Shown: in pieces, positions 1 to 8,125 of the stretch
How the letters are laid out: every line of letters starts with the position of its first letter
Numbering within the stretch: the first letter of the stretch is position 1
Origin: Roseobacter sp.
GTDB lineage: Bacteria; Pseudomonadota; Alphaproteobacteria; Rhodobacterales; Rhodobacteraceae
DNA: 36,517 nucleotides
Direction of reading: 5' to 3'
NCBI GenBank assembly: GCA_024636495.1
Contig: JAGXGZ010000091.1
Location: forward strand, 1 to 36,517
Program-made: the position numbers and the translations under genes
The notes under the pieces: model-generated
Told to the model about the DNA's origin: nothing
Database searches by the model: none
The model's input: the letters and a program-made list of their open reading frames with translations, nothing else

Positions 1-352
1 CGACGTCGACGCTCAAGTCCAAGAATTTCACCGCGCATGCCACCCCCACAACGTTAGAGACGTCAATAGGGACGTCATTACTGACGTCTCTTAGCATTCG
101 CGAACCACACGCAGCAGGCGGTCCCAATCGGGCGGTTACGACGAGCGCTGCCATGCCACTCTCCGTCGAGATCATCCAGCTTGGGAGATTCCCAAGGCGA
201 TCTTTGGGGATGCGATCAACACGATGTCCGAGATTTACGCCCCAGACGCCGAACCACTGATCATGTCGATGCTCGATCAGATCGAAACGCAGCACGCACC
301 CCTGCAGGTCTGATCCACCCCAGTTTTTGCTAACAATTTTTGAGACACTATT
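1..352. other. Gene-poor left edge with an ORF remnant
   Basis: No complete gene is seen upstream of the AAA+ gene. On the plus strand one frame is open from about 94, just after an in-frame TAG, to a TGA at 311-313. It reads protein-like near its end (DAINTMSEIYAPDAEPLIM), but it has no good start codon with a ribosome binding site except internal ATGs. It may be the C-terminal remnant of a truncated gene or a short unknown protein. I do not recognise it. The 39 bases between its stop and the next ATG leave room for little more than a ribosome binding site. Confidence 0.3.
57..91. repeat. Three GACGTC palindromes at 12-bp spacing inside a larger inverted repeat
   Basis: GACGTC occurs at 59-64, 71-76 and 83-88, exactly 12 bp apart. 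The outer two lie in 10-bp inverted arms, AGAGACGTCA at 56-65 and TGACGTCTCT at 82-91. A fourth GACGTC sits at 2-7. The phasing could be an operator cluster or iteron-like site, or chance. No protein is assigned. Confidence 0.4.
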
Positions 353-2167
353 ATGTACACCGCACCCCAAACATTCGCCGAACGCCTGATGCGAGACTTG
401 CTGAGCCGCATCCACGTTCAGAGCGCTATTGGCGACCCCAGTTTTCAGAAGGCATTCCAAGGAAAATCAGATGGTTATGTGAGCAATCTGGATGAGAACT
501 TCGACGCTGCCATAGGCCAATCCCTCGACCTGACATTAAGACTTGGAAACGGAGACCATGCTTCTCAGAACACGTTGTCACGAAATGCTGAGATACGATC
601 AACAAGAATTCCGCTCAAAGAGATGATCTTGGCAGCGCGCTTCGCAAACTGCTTTGCAACGCCGTCACAACTCTCATCTGTTCTCGATCCCCAGGCGATG
701 TCCTGCATCACAATTCGCGATCACAATGAACGCCGCCATGCTTGGAAGGAACTCCCGGACATCGTTCGGCAAATTATCCATATGACCGAGCCTAAACCTG
801 AATCCCCGACACCTTTGGAAACTGCTGTGCTCGGGTATAGAGGTCCAACTCGATCAGATCAGAGAAAGGCCGAGGCTGAGTTTCGGGAAGTCCTGGAAGA
901 CGCAGTCGAGAAAGGCTGGGCGATGATCGCGATCGTGCCAAGTGTCCGGGATCTGCCTCAAGATATGCATCCGCTCATGTCACGGTCGTTCGCGTTGCCG
1001 CCATTGTCACGGAGCATGATCCTTGCGATCTTGCGACAAACGCATGCTTGCGATGGAGGTCTCGACAGCGAAAGTCTCGTCGACCTGCTGCCCTCCGACT
1101 TTGCACTCGCAAAGATGCCTCTAGCGCAATTTCAAAGTGCGTTCCATCGAAAGACAGCTGGTATGATCGCGTCAAGATTGTCCGAACTTGCATCGATGCA
1201 AGCTCAAGCAAAAGATGACAACCCACTGACCCTGGAACGGATCTCTCTACCAGCCAGAGTTGTCGAATTTTGCGATACCGTCATAGCGGATTTGGCTGCA
1301 TGGCAATCTGGCACTGTCGCATGGTCCGACGTCCCATCATCCGCTTGCGTGGCCGGACCTCCGGGAAACGGCAAAACAAGCCTTGCCACAGCTTTGGCCG
1401 GATCAGCAGGTATTCCTCTCATCACGACAAGCTACGCTGACTGTCAACGCGCGGGCCACCAAGGAGATTTCCTGCGCGCCTTGTCCGACAAAGTAGAAGA
1501 GGCTATCGCGCACACACCATGCGTTTTCATGATTGATGAATTGGACTCGTTCACACACCGCCACAAACCCAGCAGGTCATCGGATTACGTGGTCGGCATC
1601 GTCAACGGACTGCTCGAGCATCTGACAACTTTGAACAATACGCCTGGTGTCATTATCCTCGGTGCGACCAACTATGTAGACCTAGTAGATCCGGCGATCC
1701 TGCGCCCTGGTCGTTTCGACACGCAGCTTTTTCTCGGTAATCCAGATCGCGCGGGCATCATTCGGATCCTTGAGATCGAACTCGGCCCGCAGGCAAGCGA
1801 TTTCGACATGGCTGGAATCGCCACTAGGCTCACCGGCGTCTCAGGCGCTCAGGTCAGCGCTGTTTTCCGTGAGGCCCGCGCGCGGGCGCGGCGCAAAGGC
1901 TTCGGGCTCCAATCCGTTCATCTCACCGCGGCCATGGACAACATCGCGCCCCAACGACCTGAGCATCTCTCACGTCGCATCGCAATCCATGAAGCGGGCA
2001 ATGCCGTCGTCGGCCACGCTCTGGGGCTGCAGCCGCCACACCGTCTGCAGTTGACTGGGAAAGGCGGGGTTTACGAATACCACCACCCCTTAACGATGTC
2101 TTTTCAAATGGCCCAGGATCATATTACAACGCTGCTCGGAGACCGCGCAGTCGAATGTGCGTGCTGA
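353..2167 (+). CDS. AAA+ ATPase related to FtsH, C-terminally truncated
   Basis: A 604-residue protein. Residues 1-300 are an N-terminal region I do not recognise. The AAA+ module follows: Walker A GPPGNGKT at 335-342, Walker B VFMIDE at 391-396, and the second region of homology with arginine fingers in ILRPGRFD around 449-456, closely FtsH/Cdc48-like. From about 541 an M41 peptidase-type domain starts (RRIAIHEAGNAVVGHAL), but the zinc motif HEAGH reads HEAGN (546-550), so the second histidine ligand is lost. The M41 domain stops just after LLGDRAVE, where FtsH has LLGGRAAEE and some 150-200 further residues. The reading frame then meets an acetate kinase fragment. It may still act as an ATP-driven unfoldase or be a decaying gene; a metalloprotease activity is not expected. 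No membrane segment is apparent, unlike true FtsH. Confidence 0.75.
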   Translation: MYTAPQTFAERLMRDLLSRIHVQSAIGDPSFQKAFQGKSDGYVSNLDENFDAAIGQSLDLTLRLGNGDHASQNTLSRNAEIRSTRIPLKEMILAARFANCFATPSQLSSVLDPQAMSCITIRDHNERRHAWKELPDIVRQIIHMTEPKPESPTPLETAVLGYRGPTRSDQRKAEAEFREVLEDAVEKGWAMIAIVPSVRDLPQDMHPLMSRSFALPPLSRSMILAILRQTHACDGGLDSESLVDLLPSDFALAKMPLAQFQSAFHRKTAGMIASRLSELASMQAQAKDDNPLTLERISLPARVVEFCDTVIADLAAWQSGTVAWSDVPSSACVAGPPGNGKTSLATALAGSAGIPLITTSYADCQRAGHQGDFLRALSDKVEEAIAHTPCVFMIDELDSFTHRHKPSRSSDYVVGIVNGLLEHLTTLNNTPGVIILGATNYVDLVDPAILRPGRFDTQLFLGNPDRAGIIRILEIELGPQASDFDMAGIATRLTGVSGAQVSAVFREARARARRKGFGLQSVHLTAAMDNIAPQRPEHLSRRIAIHEAGNAVVGHALGLQPPHRLQLTGKGGVYEYHHPLTMSFQMAQDHITTLLGDRAVECAC

Positions 2168-2560
2168 AGAACCGGCAGAGTTTTGTAACCAGCATTGGGA
2201 TTACCGCACTCAACGGGCTGTTGATAGACCGGCGCCGCGGCACACTTGCCCCCGGCGTCATCCTCTATCTGATGCAGGAAAAAGGATTAGCTGCTGCTGA
2301 CATCACAACGCTGCTTTACAAACAATCCGGCCTGTTTGGCGTGTAGGGCATCAGCAGCGACACGCATGTCCTTGAGGCCAATACGATCCGCAGTTGCATC
2401 AGCGACCGGCTTGCCTGGACGGGGGTCGCGCATGATGCGGCAACCAACAAAAACAACGCTTCCCGGATCACTGCAGTTCGGTCGGATGTCGACGTGTTGA
2501 TCTTTCCTACGGGAGAAGAGGCTGTGATTGCCGAGGCCGTGTGCCCCCTAACCTGCGCAG
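2156..2560 (+). pseudogene. ackA: Acetate kinase pseudogene (C-terminal part, nonsense codon, internal deletion)
   Basis: In one frame from about 2156 the translation follows the C-terminal half of acetate kinase: LKNRQSFVTSIGITAL, PGVILYLMQEKG, ITTLLYKQSGLFGV. An in-frame TAG at 2344-2346 stands where the family has Ser in the SGLLGVSGIS motif, a one-base change from TCG. The same frame resumes with GISSDTHVLEAN, then jumps over roughly 70 family residues to the C-terminal WTGVAHDAATNKNN and PTGEEAVIAEA, fading near 2550. The N-terminal half, with the nucleotide and acetate sites, is absent. Acetate kinase makes ATP from acetyl phosphate; this copy cannot. It abuts the truncated AAA+ gene with no intergenic space, so the junction is a recombination or deletion scar. 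Confidence 0.8.
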
Positions 2561-2840
2561 GCCCCGCACCCGGCCAAACATGAACCGGTGATTTTACGGT
2601 GCCGTGCCGGTCTGCATCAGCAAGGCGTGCCGCAGGCCAGGTTAATTCCAACAGATGAGCAATCGAATTGGTCGCTCGCACAAGATGACTGCCCGCGAGC
2701 GACACCCGACCAAAGAGAGGTTTCCATCAAGGCACGAGGAAGACGCCAGCTGCTCCGCGAACCTGCATTCAAGAGCTTTGCTGGCACCCCCATCGGCAGC
2801 CACAGTCGTGGGAACAAAATTGCCTTGCTCTCAATGCTTG

Positions 2841-3002
2841 CAGGCCGACGGCACAGTTTTGGACCTAAATGGCATCATCTTCATCAACGACATGTTCTGG
2901 ATCAAGGTTGGGCTGTCCTTCTTCGTCCCTTGCACATCGGGGCTTGTAGTGCTGCCCATGCCGGTCCTCGCCCTCCTAGAGAGTTTCGCGGGCGTAGCGT
3001 AG
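2841..3002 (+). pseudogene. Arginine/ornithine antiporter (YfcC/ArcD-like) fragment
   Basis: The frame ending at the TAG at 3000-3002 carries a hydrophobic stretch, FWIKVGLSFFVPCTSGL followed by PMPVLALLESFAGV, that matches the conserved (F)xVPS(S/G)SGxAxLxMPxMAPLADxxGV block of YfcC/ArcD-type basic amino acid antiporters. Only this block is recognisable; the flanks (2561-2840) carry nothing I can assign. The neighbouring arginine deiminase and ornithine carbamoyltransferase fragments support an arginine-ornithine exchanger. Boundaries are approximate. Confidence 0.5.
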
Positions 3003-3017
3003 AAACTGGTTCCCCGC

Positions 3018-3325
3018 TTCCGGTCGGCTAAAGGGGTCGTGACCCTCGTTACCCCCACTTTGGCGGTAGTCATGGGCGGACTGCGCTGCGTCTTCGTCCA
3101 TAGACCGGGTTCTGTCATGGCGCGGCTGACGCCTTCCGATTGCGCGGACCCGCTCTTAGCTGATGTGATCTTGGTCAAACAAGGGCGGATAGAACACATG
3201 AGCTTTATTGATTTGATGCGCAATTACGGGGCTGAGGCTGTGTGCCTATGCCAGCTTCTGTCCTAAATCGTGGATGATCAGGTGGCGCGCCGCCAACTGC
3301 TGACCGCGCAACGACGACGACGACA
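3018..3325 (+). pseudogene. arcA: Arginine deiminase N-terminal fragment
   Basis: The translation in the frame of 3039-3266 matches the start of arginine deiminase: GGLRCVFVHRPG, then RLTPSDCAD, then DVILVKQGRIEH and MRNYGAEAVCLCQLL. These correspond to the family's VGKLRKVMVCRPG, RLTPSNCDELLFDDVIW and MRERGVEVLELHDLL. A stop follows at 3264-3266. A short stretch in another frame ([15 protein letters not shown], from about 3268) resembles the next part of the enzyme, suggesting a frameshift. The rest of the roughly 410-residue enzyme, including the catalytic Cys and His, is missing. The intact enzyme hydrolyses arginine to citrulline and ammonia. Confidence 0.75.
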
Positions 3326-3700
3326 AGGTGTGCATCTGTTTGTTCGTGGACCTGCTGGCGGATCTGATGGAAGCCAGCGGGCAGCCGCTATATAGTGAAT
3401 TTATCGGCGGGATGACCGCGCTGATCTTTGAGAAGGATAGCACCCGTACTGGCTTCGAGGTGGCAGCCCATCACCAAGGCGCTAATCTTACCTATCTTGT
3501 GCGTTCGTGCAGCCACATCGGCAACAAAAAATCAACGCATGTCGGCGCGCGTTCCAGAACCGCGTTAGACACGGGCTGGATGTCGGCCCGGATCGCATTG
3601 ATCATTTCGAAATGTCAGCCGCGGTTGAGGTCTACGCCCGTTCGCCTGCCAACTCAGCTTCCATCCTGCGGAAGTGTCCTTCAAGCAACTTATCCGCCTG
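3325..3700 (+). pseudogene. arcB: Ornithine carbamoyltransferase fragment
   Basis: The frame open from about 3328 to 3753 carries [14 protein letters not shown], then [11 protein letters not shown] (the carbamoyl-phosphate-binding STRTR signature), [15 protein letters not shown] and HIGNKKS. These match the [29 protein letters not shown] and SQIGHKES region of ornithine carbamoyltransferase. Two or three residues are missing directly after STRT, so the carbamoyl-phosphate site is damaged. After about 3540 similarity stops. A possible C-terminal echo ([10 protein letters not shown]) appears in the shifted frame near 3625-3655, suggesting a large internal deletion. The gene order antiporter, deiminase, carbamoyltransferase points to the catabolic (arc) version rather than argF. 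No carbamate kinase fragment was found. Confidence 0.7.
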
Positions 3701-4101
3701 ATGAATGTCGGAACCCTTTGGGGGTTTCCTTGGAAAGCTTGAAAGGACAGGAATAACCCGAGGTAAAAACGACATAAAAAATGCTAACGGCTTTCTGATT
3801 TATCATACAGCCTGCCGTGGTCGGTCTATCAGACGTCGGTGATCAAGATGATCGGCACGCGGTTCATGGAAATGCTTGGGAAATCCACAATCACACTCGC
3901 ACACGCAGCAGGTCTTGCGGCGGTTAGGTTTGCATCCTGAAAATCATCACCCGCATTTTCCAAGACTGCGTGAAGCATCGGCGTTTCACGTGCGTTGGGC
4001 CGGAATTCGCAGATCTAAAGCTTTGCTTGCAGGGCGGAACTGCGTTGACCGATAGCGCGGCCCCTTATCCAGCGCGAGGGCCCCGAAGACCGTTCGGCAG
4101 T
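3701..4101. other. Stretch without a recognisable gene
   Basis: About 400 bases between the ornithine carbamoyltransferase fragment and the receiver-domain fragment. Stops are frequent in all frames. A 40-codon stretch at about 3820-3940 on the plus strand (KMIGTRFMEMLGKS) looks protein-like but I cannot place it. It is probably more gene debris. Confidence 0.4.
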
Positions 4102-4320
4102 CCATAGCACCTGATTGCGTTCGATATCGAGATGACAATGGAGGATCACGAGCTTAAAAACATAGTGGTTTCCCACACGGTCAATGACGCCTTTCGCCAG
4201 ATCGGCATGACACTGCCCAAAGTTGCGCTGCTTGATGACGGTTTTGGCGGTGGCATGCCTAATCTTGTGGTTGCAGAACGCCTTGAGGCGCTCGACGTTC
4301 CTTTAAACTTGTTAAGTTGA
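4102..4320 (+). pseudogene. Response-regulator receiver domain fragment
   Basis: From about 4102 the frame reads LIAFDIEMTMED, then VVSHTVNDAF, then VALLDDGFGGG and VAERLEALDVPLNLLS, ending at a TGA at 4318-4320. This follows a stand-alone CheY-like receiver of the type LIALDIEMTLEDAG, VALLDVNLGGG, VAERLxxxGVPFxFLTGY. The N-terminal DE-rich strand lies upstream of an in-frame TAG and the conserved Lys region is missing after the stop. The phosphoacceptor position is still Asp but its surroundings are changed. It is best read as a pseudogene; a functional 60-residue protein is unlikely. Confidence 0.55.
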
Positions 4321-4553
4321 CATACCAACAAAACCGTCAAAATGCTCGTGGGTCTGGAACATTCGATGCGCCTTGCCAATGCTTTGCAATGTGATGCGCT
4401 TTGCGCTGTGATCAGACGTTTCTTGGATCGTACCGCTTAGACTTCGCAACAATTGCCGCCTTTGGTTGCCTTGCGCAGTCACGGCTTTGGTGATGCGCGT
4501 GCGTTTGGAAGATGATCCCAAGTCGGAAAGGTACCCTTGCCGTTGAAATAAAT

Positions 4554-4584
4554 AATGCCACCCGGTTTCCCGAGTGGCATTTTT
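4554..4584. terminator. Bidirectional intrinsic terminator
   Basis: Inverted arms AATGCCAC (4554-4561) and GTGGCATT (4574-4581) enclose a short CG-rich loop. A T-run follows on the plus strand, and an A/T-rich flank (GAAATAAATA on the left) gives U-rich RNA on the minus strand. It lies 60 bases past the dctM stop and so probably ends the TRAP operon, as well as any plus-strand transcript from the pseudogene zone. Confidence 0.65.
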
Positions 4585-4644
4585 GCTAACATCCGAAAGA
4601 CCCGCTTTGGTTGATGCGTCCCTTTTTCGACCCGTCCTGTCGTG

Positions 4645-6999
4645 TCAGTTCGGGATCAAGTCTGGCACGATTGTCACGATAGCAGGGAACATCCATAGCA
4701 ACGCAAGTGCACCGACCTGGATCAAGACGAACGGGATGATGCCGCGGTAGATGTGACCTGTGGTCACGCTCGCCGGGGCGACCCCGCGCAGATAGAACAG
4801 GGCAAAGCCAAAGGGCGGCGTCAGGAACGACGTCTGCAAGTTGACCGCGATCATGATCGTGACCCATTTGGGATCAAACGTACCGCCATAGATGACAGGC
4901 CCTACAATCGGGATAACGATATAGATGATCTCAAGGAAATCGAGCACGAAGCCCAGAACGAACAGCACCAGCATCACGATCAGGAACACCGTCAGCTCGT
5001 TGTCGAAGCTTTTTAGCCATTGCTGGATGTAATGTTCCCCCCCAAACGAGATCACCACAAGGTTCAACAATTGCGAGCCGATCAGGATGGTGAACACCAT
5101 CGAAGTGACCTTGGCCGTTTCGCGCACAACCGGGCTTAGCACGCCCGAGGTGTAAAGGATCCAGCACGAGAACAGCAAACCAAACACCGCATAAAGATAG
5201 GCACCGTAAGCCACAAAGAACGCGAACCAGTTTTCAAACCCGACGTTCTCTTGATTGATGCGCAGATCGAAATTCACGCCCACAAGGATGCAGATCAGGA
5301 TCGCCAGCGTCGACCAGATGATCACTTTGGGAGAACGGTCCAGATCTGTCAGCTTGCGGTATGCAGCCAACATCAGCGCGCCACCGGCACCCAAAGCAGC
5401 AGCAGGCGTCGGATTGGTAATACCACCCAAGATCGACCCCAGAACGGCGACGATCAAAACCAATGGCGGGAACACAACGCGGATAAGCTCGTTTCCTGCA
5501 CACAGCTTAAGCCCGTAAAGCACACCGTACATCACGGCCACAAAGGGCAATGCCATCAACACGACCATGGTGCCGGGTGTTGTCGTTGGCCCGACCAGCA
5601 GTATATCCACCAACACCGTCAGAATGAGGCCAATCGCGCCGATGATCAATGGCCGTGTGTCTGACGAAGGCGAAACGCCGCGACCGGTGGTCAGCACCAG
5701 ACCCAAGAAGATCAGGATGATCGCAACGCCCGTTCCGATAGGTGCTGCGTCGTTGATCTTGTCCGCCTGTTTTTGGGCCAACGCATCTTCGGACAGCTTT
5801 TCGCTGGCCTGCTGACCGCCTGCTGCTTCAATCGCGGCTTGCTCTGTTACAGCAGTATCCCACGCCTCTTGGCCGTGCAGATCAATCATCGCGGCCTGAC
5901 ACTCTGGCCCGACGTTCGTGCGCAGGCTTGCACCCTCGCCAATATCGCTAAAGCTGGAAACGGTGGTAGACTGGCTGCCCACGATCCCAAGGTTGCCAAG
6001 GAATATCGTGCCAACAATCAGCAAGATCGGCGCGCCCAAGAACCACGTAAAGCCCTCACCGCGCGTGATCGGTTCGGCGTTGGTCGATCCCATCGGGACG
6101 GCGGGCGCTTTGTCGGGGTTCAACAGCGCATAGACAAAAGCGTACAGCGCATAAAGCAGCGCCAGCAAGATGCCGGGCAGCAGCGCCGCCTGAAACAGCG
6201 TGCCGACAGAAACCACAGCGGGCTTACCCAGATAGGTCAAGGCATCGGTACAGCCCAACGCGGTGGCACGCGCTTCTTGCGCGGCAGAATAAAGATCACC
6301 CGCCAAAGTGCCGAGCAAAACAATCACGATCGACGGCGGAATGATCTGCCCCAACGTGCCCGACGCCGCGATGACCCCGGTTGAGAGTTCAGGCGAATAG
6401 CCGTTGCGCAACATCGTTGGCAGGGCCAGCAGGCCCATGGTCACCACGGTCGCGCCCACGATACCGGTCGACGCGGCAAGAAACGCGCCCACAACTACAA
6501 TCGACACGGCCAGACCGCCGGGAAGCGGGCCAAACACCCGTGCCATGGTGGTCAAAAGATCGTTTGCGATCTTTGAGCGTTCCAGCGTGATACCCATCAA
6601 AACGAACATCAAAACGGCCAACAGCGTCTCGATCGACTGGCCTGCCAGCACGCGTTCGTTCATGCGGTTCACGATAAAGGACACGTTGCGGTTCATCGCT
6701 TCTTCCCAGCCTGCGGGGAAAACGCTTTCGGCGACACGCGGCAGATCAGGGTATCGGAACTTTGATACCACATCGTTGGGCACGCCCGAATTGACCAGAT
6801 CGCGGTACGCTTGCGAGGATTGGTCGATGGCCTGATGGATCAACAATCCTGCACTATCAAGTGCGGCAATGATCGCGAACGAAATGATGCCGGCACCACC
6901 GATGGCAAACGCCACCGGAAAGCCCGACAGGATGCCGCCAAAGAGGCAGACAAAAACGATGATCAGGCCAATTTCGACCCCGTCCAAACCAAAAAGCAT
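4645..6999 (-). CDS. dctM: TRAP transporter large permease (DctM-type), enlarged
   Basis: A 784-residue polytopic membrane protein, the sodium-coupled transport subunit of a tripartite ATP-independent periplasmic transporter. The conserved DctM core is visible: GFPVAFAIGGAG near 26-37, MFVLMGITLE near 131-140, GASTG-like AFLAASTGIVGATVV at 172-186 and GTLGQIIPPSIVIVLLG at 214-230. It is far longer than the usual 420-450 residues. A polar insert lies at about 55-120 and another, charged and Ala/Glu-rich, at about 341-420, followed by extra hydrophobic segments. This matches the long subfamily often labelled mannitol/chloroaromatic or 2-oxo-acid TRAP permeases. The ribosome binding site AAGGGG sits 6 bases before the ATG. 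The gene starts 15 bases after the dctQ stop. Confidence 0.9.
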   Translation of the reverse strand: MLFGLDGVEIGLIIVFVCLFGGILSGFPVAFAIGGAGIISFAIIAALDSAGLLIHQAIDQSSQAYRDLVNSGVPNDVVSKFRYPDLPRVAESVFPAGWEEAMNRNVSFIVNRMNERVLAGQSIETLLAVLMFVLMGITLERSKIANDLLTTMARVFGPLPGGLAVSIVVVGAFLAASTGIVGATVVTMGLLALPTMLRNGYSPELSTGVIAASGTLGQIIPPSIVIVLLGTLAGDLYSAAQEARATALGCTDALTYLGKPAVVSVGTLFQAALLPGILLALLYALYAFVYALLNPDKAPAVPMGSTNAEPITRGEGFTWFLGAPILLIVGTIFLGNLGIVGSQSTTVSSFSDIGEGASLRTNVGPECQAAMIDLHGQEAWDTAVTEQAAIEAAGGQQASEKLSEDALAQKQADKINDAAPIGTGVAIILIFLGLVLTTGRGVSPSSDTRPLIIGAIGLILTVLVDILLVGPTTTPGTMVVLMALPFVAVMYGVLYGLKLCAGNELIRVVFPPLVLIVAVLGSILGGITNPTPAAALGAGGALMLAAYRKLTDLDRSPKVIIWSTLAILICILVGVNFDLRINQENVGFENWFAFFVAYGAYLYAVFGLLFSCWILYTSGVLSPVVRETAKVTSMVFTILIGSQLLNLVVISFGGEHYIQQWLKSFDNELTVFLIVMLVLFVLGFVLDFLEIIYIVIPIVGPVIYGGTFDPKWVTIMIAVNLQTSFLTPPFGFALFYLRGVAPASVTTGHIYRGIIPFVLIQVGALALLWMFPAIVTIVPDLIPN

Positions 7000-7014
7000 G
7001 GGACGCCCCTTAAA

Positions 7015-7983
7015 TTAATGTGTGCCCTCAAAGGCTTCTTCACCATCGCCCAGCGTGTCGCGGTCGAGATATTTGTTTTCGCTCTCAGGTCCTTCGCGGA
7101 ACTCGAGGATGGCGCGGTAGAGTGTCGAAATCGCCTGCAAGATCACCATCACGCAGAAGGCGCAGAGCAAAATCTTGAACAGAAAGTAGCCATTAAAACC
7201 GTTTGGCGAAAAGCCGATGGTTTCGACGTTCCATTTCAGCAGCCGCGCCTTGCGCAGCAAAAGATCCAGCCGGTCGGATGCAGACGGGTTCGGCGTGACC
7301 AGATGACGCCACAAAAAGAACCAGCCATAAAGCCATGTCACAATGGCAAAAGGCAGCATGAAAAACATCGCGCCGAACATGTCGATCACCCGCTTGGTGC
7401 GGTATTTCGCACCGGCATAGAACAGATCCACACGCACGTGACCACCCTGCACAAAGGTGTAAGAGACGCAAAGACAAACAACCAAGGCATTGAAAAGCTT
7501 GAGCTCTTCAGCAAACCAGCTGATGTCGAATTGCAGCGGGATACCAAAGCCGATGGAGATATCAGGCCGCGTAAAGATGCGCTGCATGAAGACGATAATG
7601 ATCTGTTGCAGCACCATCAAAAGGCCTGCCCACGCGAAAAACCGACCGACCGTGTTGGCAAAGGTTTCAAGGGTGCGCACGCAGCCCCACATGAAGCGCT
7701 TGCTCCAGAAACCAAAGGCGGTGACGACGATCAATCCGATGAACAGGACAAAGAACAGCTCGACCGACGCGCCATAATAGATAAACCGCATCAAGGAGTC
7801 ACCGTTTGACCAATCAAGCCACATGCCCGGATTAAAGATCGCGGCAAAGAAGTTGTAAAACGCCTCAAGGATGTTGCCGAAAAAGAAGTTGATCAGATTG
7901 CCGTCCTGGAATTTATCCAGACAGCTAATCTTGGCCCCTTCTGCTGCGCGGAAAAATCCTGCGCACACCACATCTTCTGCCAT
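7015..7983 (-). CDS. dctQ: TRAP transporter small permease (DctQ-type), enlarged
   Basis: A 322-residue membrane protein with hydrophobic segments near 72-92 (ELFFVLFIGLIVVTAFGFW), 112-135, 160-180, 205-225 and 265-290. It is the small integral subunit that pairs with DctM and docks the periplasmic binding protein. DctQ proteins usually have 160-200 residues and four helices; this one has an extra N-terminal region with an amphipathic and a membrane stretch, consistent with the enlarged DctM partner. A strong ribosome binding site (GGAGGGGGG) precedes the ATG. The dctQ and dctM genes are 15 bases apart and surely co-transcribed. Confidence 0.85.
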   Translation of the reverse strand: MAEDVVCAGFFRAAEGAKISCLDKFQDGNLINFFFGNILEAFYNFFAAIFNPGMWLDWSNGDSLMRFIYYGASVELFFVLFIGLIVVTAFGFWSKRFMWGCVRTLETFANTVGRFFAWAGLLMVLQQIIIVFMQRIFTRPDISIGFGIPLQFDISWFAEELKLFNALVVCLCVSYTFVQGGHVRVDLFYAGAKYRTKRVIDMFGAMFFMLPFAIVTWLYGWFFLWRHLVTPNPSASDRLDLLLRKARLLKWNVETIGFSPNGFNGYFLFKILLCAFCVMVILQAISTLYRAILEFREGPESENKYLDRDTLGDGEEAFEGTH

Positions 7984-8074
7984 TTAAGTCCCCCCTCCGC
8001 CTGCCCTGACTGCGCTAGAGCTTGATGCGAAATTCTTTGTTGCTTTGGCGTTGCCGCCCAAGATCATGTCGTGC

Positions 8075-8106
8075 GTCAGGGGCTGCGCAGATGGGCAGCC
8101 CCTGAC
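8075..8106 (-). promoter_or_regulatory. 12-bp perfect hairpin between dctP and dctQ
   Basis: GTCAGGGGCTGC (8075-8086) and its exact complement GCAGCCCCTGAC (8095-8106) enclose an 8-base loop, 19 bases after the dctP stop. There is no U-run after it. It likely protects the 3' end of dctP mRNA or causes partial termination, so that binding protein exceeds permease, as is usual in binding-protein operons. Confidence 0.6.
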
Positions 8107-8125
8107 AAATGGTTCGGTAGGTAAG

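Noticed and set aside
3525..3780. Protein-like reading on the minus strand ([20 protein letters not shown])
   Set aside because: It looks plausible but is broken by a stop and matches nothing I know. The plus strand fits ornithine carbamoyltransferase debris, so it is left unannotated.
6811..7809. 332-codon plus-strand frame opposite dctQ
   Set aside because: It lies antisense to a clear permease gene, is Lys/Gln/His-rich without any domain, and has no ribosome binding site.
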